Shown one piece after another: positions 7,231-10,313 of a stretch of 10,313 nt of DNA (positions are counted from its first letter, which is position 1; each line of letters begins with the position of its first letter). The notes under the pieces are model-generated. The model was not told the origin of the DNA, did no database searches, and worked only from the letters and a program-made list of their open reading frames with translations. Position numbers and translations under genes: made by a program. Source of the DNA: a bacterium (lineage in GTDB: Bacteria > SM23-31 > JAUVVT01). The DNA lies in the NCBI GenBank assembly GCA_030604505.1, contig JAUVVT010000025.1, forward strand, positions 1-10,313. Direction: 5' to 3'.

Positions 7231-7401
7231 ATGCCATCCACGGTTAATCCCATACAGAGCAGTAAAAATATAAAACCTGTAATGCAGCGTCCACCTAAAA
7301 ATCTACCTCCTCCAAGAAGAGCAAAACCATCACGACCTTACGTCAAAGTTAAAAACCGTCCACCCATACCAAAATCTCAAAAAATTAACATCATTGCTTA
7401 A
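7231..7401 (+). CDS. Small basic Pro/Arg/Lys-rich protein, copy 2 of a paralogous pair (56 aa)
   Basis: Tandem paralogue of the gene at 6955-7128, unrecognised family. An ATG follows AAGGTG (7218-7223) at a spacing of seven bases. The 56 residues include 13 Pro, 8 Lys and 5 Arg, with no Asp, Glu or Cys, and one aromatic (Y37). The N-terminal TVNP....N.KPV.QR pattern and the C-terminal KINIIA are shared with copy 1; the central part has drifted to Pro-rich runs (LPPPRRAKP, NRPPIPK). At DNA level ACGGTTAATCCC near both starts is identical and AAATAAGG precedes both, pointing to duplication of the gene with its leader. Its TAA stop (7399-7401) overlaps by four bases (TTAA) with the stop of the convergent radical SAM gene. 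A 102-base gap separates it from copy 1, so it may or may not be on the same transcript. Confidence 0.72.
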   Translation: MPSTVNPIQSSKNIKPVMQRPPKNLPPPRRAKPSRPYVKVKNRPPIPKSQKINIIA

Positions 7402-8453
7402 TCCCTCGGGAAAAGTTTTTCAAGCTCATTATACCTTCTCAGTTCAAGATTAAATACCTTTCTCCATACTTCTTTTGTTTCCATACATAGATATACAAAC
7501 ACATCCTCAGAGTATTCTCTTATCCAGGAAAGTATTTTCTGATAGATATCAACTCTTAAGGGCTTTATATACCTCATCTTTCCGTCGGCGCATAAAATAT
7601 GCTCTCCGTAAATTATTTTACTCATCGGAAATTTTCTCTTGATAGCATTTTTTAATTCCGGAATATACCTGAAAGTCCCCAAACTTATCCAGATTATATC
7701 ATCATAAGAAACAAAACTAAAGATTTTTTCTATAGTTTCCTTATAATCCTCTTCCCAACCCTCATAATAAATAACCGGGTCAAAGTGAAATCCGATTCTA
7801 TAATTCCTTTCCGCAACATACTTAGCCGCCTTTAATCTTTCATCTAAATCGGGTGATAAACTCTCTTCTTTACAAATTACCTTATCCGGATTAACAGACC
7901 AGGATATAACTGTTCTGCCCCTATGTTCAAGCCCGGATAAATTTTCTATGCATGTGCTTTTGGTCTTCAGTTCCAATAAGGCATTCTTATAATCAGCAAA
8001 AAAAGGAACCATCAATTTACTTACTTCAGTTATATCATCAATCGCCATACTATCAGAAAATTCACCGGTGCCTATCCTGTAAAACTTACTTGGATTTTTA
8101 CCCAGTATTCCTCTCAATTCATCAAACATTTTATTAACATTTGAGTAAACTATCACCGCATTATAATCAGAATACTCGTGTAAAAAACAATATGTGCAAT
8201 TTAAATGGCAGTTTTCTGCATTTTGAAGCACATAATAACCACAGCAGACCACTTCAGGACTGCATGGACACCTCTTGAAAAATTTGCCATTGTACTTTTT
8301 TATTACTAAAACATTTTGTTTTAAATGCTCACTCTGTATCTTATCATAATATTCAACAGACACATCTGAAAGCTTTTTCAAAACATTCATTGTTATTACA
8401 TCATCCTCACATCCCCTTTCAATTATGATTTTTTCAGGCAAAAATTTTTGCAC
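7398..8453 (-). CDS. Spore photoproduct lyase-like radical SAM protein
   Basis: The 351-residue protein carries the radical SAM cluster motif C82-x3-C86-x2-C89 (NCHLNCTYCF). Spore photoproduct lyase (SPL) family marks are also visible: the N-terminal PEKIIIERG, the pre-cluster CPCSPEVVCCGYYVL (about 62-76), YRIGTGEFSDSMAID (about 125-139), ELKTKS (161-166), WSVNP (185-189), GFHFDPVIYYEGW (221-233) and DGKMRYIKPLR (290-300). Classical SPL splits the thymine dimer of UV-damaged spore DNA using a 5'-deoxyadenosyl radical. Homologues with the CCGY cysteine cluster occur in bacteria not known to sporulate, where the substrate is unproven. The start is taken as GTG at 8453 because a TGA lies upstream in frame and the conserved N-terminus begins soon after; no clear ribosome site is seen. 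Its stop overlaps that of the second small basic-protein gene. Confidence 0.85.
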   Translation of the reverse strand: MQKFLPEKIIIERGCEDDVITMNVLKKLSDVSVEYYDKIQSEHLKQNVLVIKKYNGKFFKRCPCSPEVVCCGYYVLQNAENCHLNCTYCFLHEYSDYNAVIVYSNVNKMFDELRGILGKNPSKFYRIGTGEFSDSMAIDDITEVSKLMVPFFADYKNALLELKTKSTCIENLSGLEHRGRTVISWSVNPDKVICKEESLSPDLDERLKAAKYVAERNYRIGFHFDPVIYYEGWEEDYKETIEKIFSFVSYDDIIWISLGTFRYIPELKNAIKRKFPMSKIIYGEHILCADGKMRYIKPLRVDIYQKILSWIREYSEDVFVYLCMETKEVWRKVFNLELRRYNELEKLFPRD

Positions 8454-8499
8454 AGTATATATAAAGTTTTTTGGCTTGTTTCATTTTCAAAAAAATAAA

Positions 8500-9005
8500 T
8501 CAAAGACCATAAAGCATTTTAAGGGCACTTTTGACAACAATATCAGCTGCCTGCGGTGCAAATGAACTTCGCATAATCTCATATCCACCTTCCTTAAAGA
8601 GATGTTCCGGCGGAAGATAATGATTATATCCATTGCAGTGTGTAATCACAAATGTATGCTTGTAGGGTGAAGAAGCTTTGATTGCCATACCTATCTCACT
8701 CAGCATTTCAACGTTAAATCCCACAAATCATATGAAACAAGAACCAGCCGTTTTCCATTGTTCTCAAATGCAGCAACTCTGGCAATTAAGCGGTCGCGCA
8801 CACCCTCGGACAGTGCTGTCCGGCTAGAATATCCCCCCATCTGAACAGGCAAATCGGGAGTTATATCAATTGACGCTACGCCGGCACGAAGAACACCCAT
8901 CCTTTCATGAGATTGAATATCTGAAGCTATAAGAAAAAAACCAATTATAATAAATATGATTGCTCCCGTAATATGAATAAATAAAAAAGAAGATAATTTT
9001 TTCAC
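8500..9005 (-). pseudogene. Neutral/alkaline ceramidase-like gene, internally deleted and frameshifted
   Basis: Two fragments in different frames overlap at 8700-8724. The first starts at GTG 9005, with AGAGG a few bases upstream. It gives an N-terminal hydrophobic signal or anchor (about 9-29) and then the family start: AGVASIDITPDLPVQMGGY, followed by the segment ending VLVSYDLWDL. It stops at 8700. The second fragment resumes in another frame with the family's C-terminal end: EIGMAIKASSPYKHTFV, HCNGYNHYLPPEHLF, EGGYEIM, then a closing helix and TGA at 8500. The middle, several hundred residues in intact relatives and including most of the catalytic region, is absent. The junction is near 8712-8720, so a large deletion also shifted the frame. 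Intact members hydrolyse ceramide-type amides outside the cytoplasm; this copy should be inactive. The retained ribosome site and uninterrupted fragments suggest recent decay, or an assembly error. Confidence 0.8.
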
Positions 9006-9122
9006 TTTAATCCTCTATATTCTTTCATCAAAAAGTCTAAAATTTTTTTCCTATTAATTTTTATGTTGAAATAAAAACAATTATAATATATTAATTTATT
9101 TTAAATTTCGTGATTCTATAGA

Positions 9123-9181
9123 GACAATCCTCGGATTGTCCTGTGGACTTGTCTTTGGGATTTATCCTGTTAATCCTGTCA
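9123..9181. repeat. Intergenic repeat element: 8-bp hairpin plus 9-base tandem repeat
   Basis: GACAATCC (9123-9130) and GGATTGTC (9133-9140) form a perfect inverted repeat with a two-base centre. They are followed by a stretch ending in ATCCTGTTA and ATCCTGTCA in direct tandem (9164-9181). Read on the minus strand, the tandem part is of the 'GACAGGATTAACAGGAT' type, which I recall as a dispersed intergenic repeat in many environmental genomes. Lacking a T-run, the hairpin is not a convincing terminator for the ParB-like gene that ends 15 bases to its right. This stretch is visibly richer in G and C than the AT-rich DNA to its left, which also suggests an inserted element. Confidence 0.6.
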
Positions 9182-9195
9182 AAACAGTATTCATA

Positions 9196-10164
9196 CTAAA
9201 TCAATTTAATAATCTCTGATAATTCTTCCTTTTTTGAAATATCAATTAATTTATTAGCTATTTCTTTTAGTTCATCAGAAGAAGAAAATTCCACTTCAAT
9301 CTTAAATTTATCTCCCTCTAAATATGGAGGATAACTAAAACGCATATTTTTTGGAAGATTGAGAGATGATACATTTCTCAAAAGACTTTTTTCTATCCTG
9401 CTCCACATTGGAAACCTTTTTTCCCTTAATGAACAAACAATTTTCTCCCATTTCTGAGATAAAGTTATTCTTTCACTATTCAATTCAGCATCTATATTTA
9501 AATCTTCTCGAAGACCATTAATACTGACGTTATCCTTTTCAACAATTTCATCCACAAGTCTTACAAGTTCCTTTATCTTATTGGAACCAAGATTCAACTT
9601 AGTTATAATCATGGATATCAAAGATAATTTCTCATCTGAAACTGAAGCCAATAATGACAATATTTTTATTGGGATATCCCTATTTACAATACATTCTTTT
9701 AAATCGTTATCAAACTTAGATAATGCAAGATAATCATTTAACAGTTTTCCGCTTCGTTCCAATCCGATTATAGGCATATAATTCTCAATTATTTCACTAT
9801 CTATCAAATTGTGATACATCTTTAATCTGTTAAGAATAACGCTCTTTTCAACAATATTCAGCCGGCGAATTGATTTATTGTCGAAAACTGCAATCATAAA
9901 CGCCTCCAATTCCGAAATTGAATCTTTTCTATATACAAAAGCTTCGATAGTTTCTAATGATAATGACCTAAAAGCAAGGACCCTTTTCAAACCTGAAATT
10001 ATTCTGTATTTACCGCTATTCTCAAAAAGAATAACCGAATTTAAAAGGTTAACTTTTTTTATGGATTCAGTTATTTCATTTATCTTTACAGGAAATGTAA
10101 AGTTGAAAGTATTATCTTTTATATCAATAGAATTAATATCTACTTTCTCTAATTTTTTCCCCAT
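9196..10164 (-). CDS. ParB-like N-terminal-domain protein
   Basis: The protein has 322 residues. Residues about 25-80 follow the ParB/Srx-type fold: I..SIKKVNLLNSVILFE, then YRIISGLKRVLAFRSLS and ETIEAFVY. The usual GERR box is replaced by SGLKR (57-61), which keeps a Gly and the last Arg. A helical middle part (about 85-190) resembles the ParB helix-turn-helix region (RSGKLLNDYLALSKFDNDL, then NRDIPIKILSLLA). The C-terminal 100 residues are not recognised. Chromosomal ParB usually sits next to parA near the origin; neither parA nor a parS site is seen here, so a role in chromosome segregation is doubtful and a DNA-binding or CTPase-like regulatory role is equally possible. The ribosome site is weak (GGAAA before the ATG). 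A ParB-fold protein is fairly sure; its job is not known. Confidence 0.75.
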   Translation of the reverse strand: MGKKLEKVDINSIDIKDNTFNFTFPVKINEITESIKKVNLLNSVILFENSGKYRIISGLKRVLAFRSLSLETIEAFVYRKDSISELEAFMIAVFDNKSIRRLNIVEKSVILNRLKMYHNLIDSEIIENYMPIIGLERSGKLLNDYLALSKFDNDLKECIVNRDIPIKILSLLASVSDEKLSLISMIITKLNLGSNKIKELVRLVDEIVEKDNVSINGLREDLNIDAELNSERITLSQKWEKIVCSLREKRFPMWSRIEKSLLRNVSSLNLPKNMRFSYPPYLEGDKFKIEVEFSSSDELKEIANKLIDISKKEELSEIIKLI

Positions 10165-10313
10165 TTTTTAATTTCCAATTAATTTTATAATGGATTATTT
10201 AATTTTTCTTTTCAAAGAAAACAAGTTTTCAGTTTTTTATAGTAATTAGACTCCTCCAATTTTCCTCTCTTAAATAAACCCGGAGACAGTATGTCACACT
10301 TTTTCCGCAGCGC
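10165..10313. other. Upstream region of the ParB-like gene and window edge; no complete gene
   Basis: The stretch is AT-rich up to about 10250, then turns more GC-rich near the edge (CCGGAGACAGTATGTCACAC, 10280-10299). On the minus strand two frames stay open from the edge for 30 or so codons, but neither product is recognised and both run into the AT-rich leader. The edge sequence recalls the tails of REP-type or IS200-like elements, but with so few bases this is only a suspicion. Confidence 0.25.

Noticed and set aside
1..10313. CRISPR array, tRNA or rRNA genes
   Set aside because: No regularly spaced direct repeats of CRISPR size, no cloverleaf-like segment and no rRNA-like conserved stretch were seen on either strand.

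Overview
This AT-rich window (roughly one-third GC by eye) appears to come from an uncultured or poorly studied bacterium. It carries a chemosensory module, a spore-photoproduct-lyase-like radical SAM protein, a DUF2203 protein and a stand-alone ParB-like protein. It also has several short intergenic repeats of the kind seen in environmental Deltaproteobacteria-like or Nitrospirota-like lineages and candidate phyla. No 16S or other taxonomic marker is present, so the phylum is a guess.

Left part (1-5778), all on the minus strand and therefore read right to left: a fumarylacetoacetate-hydrolase-family enzyme, a membrane chemoreceptor without an obvious HAMP domain, a CheA kinase carrying three CheW-like modules in tandem, a single-domain CheY-type receiver, and at the left edge the first 52 codons of a UxaA/SuyA-type SAF-domain protein. 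Gaps are 8 to 141 bases, so this looks like one transcription unit or a closely linked set. Together it forms a compact receptor-kinase-receiver relay (MCP to CheA/CheW to CheY) between two genes of sugar-acid or keto-acid metabolism. No cheR, cheB or separate cheW is visible. A perfect 14-bp inverted repeat fills the MCP-CheA gap and helps fix the true cheA start at 3438.

Middle (5779-7401), genes on the plus strand: a 51-residue putative zinc-ribbon protein, a 333-base spacer with a repeat remnant and a good sigma70-type promoter, a DUF2203 protein, then two small genes (57 and 56 residues). The two small genes are clear paralogues of each other: rich in Lys, Arg and Pro, with no acidic residue, conserved at both ends and variable in the middle. 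I do not recognise the family, and this pair is the best candidate here for something undescribed.

Right part (7398-10164), minus strand: a spore photoproduct lyase-like radical SAM protein whose stop codon overlaps that of the second small gene (shared TTAA); a neutral/alkaline ceramidase-like gene reduced by a large internal deletion and frameshift to its two ends; a repeat element with a hairpin; and a ParB-like protein. The last 150 bases hold no complete gene.

Short tandem motifs with a 7-base period (9-base in one case) occur in several intergenic gaps and look like members or remnants of dispersed intergenic repeat families.
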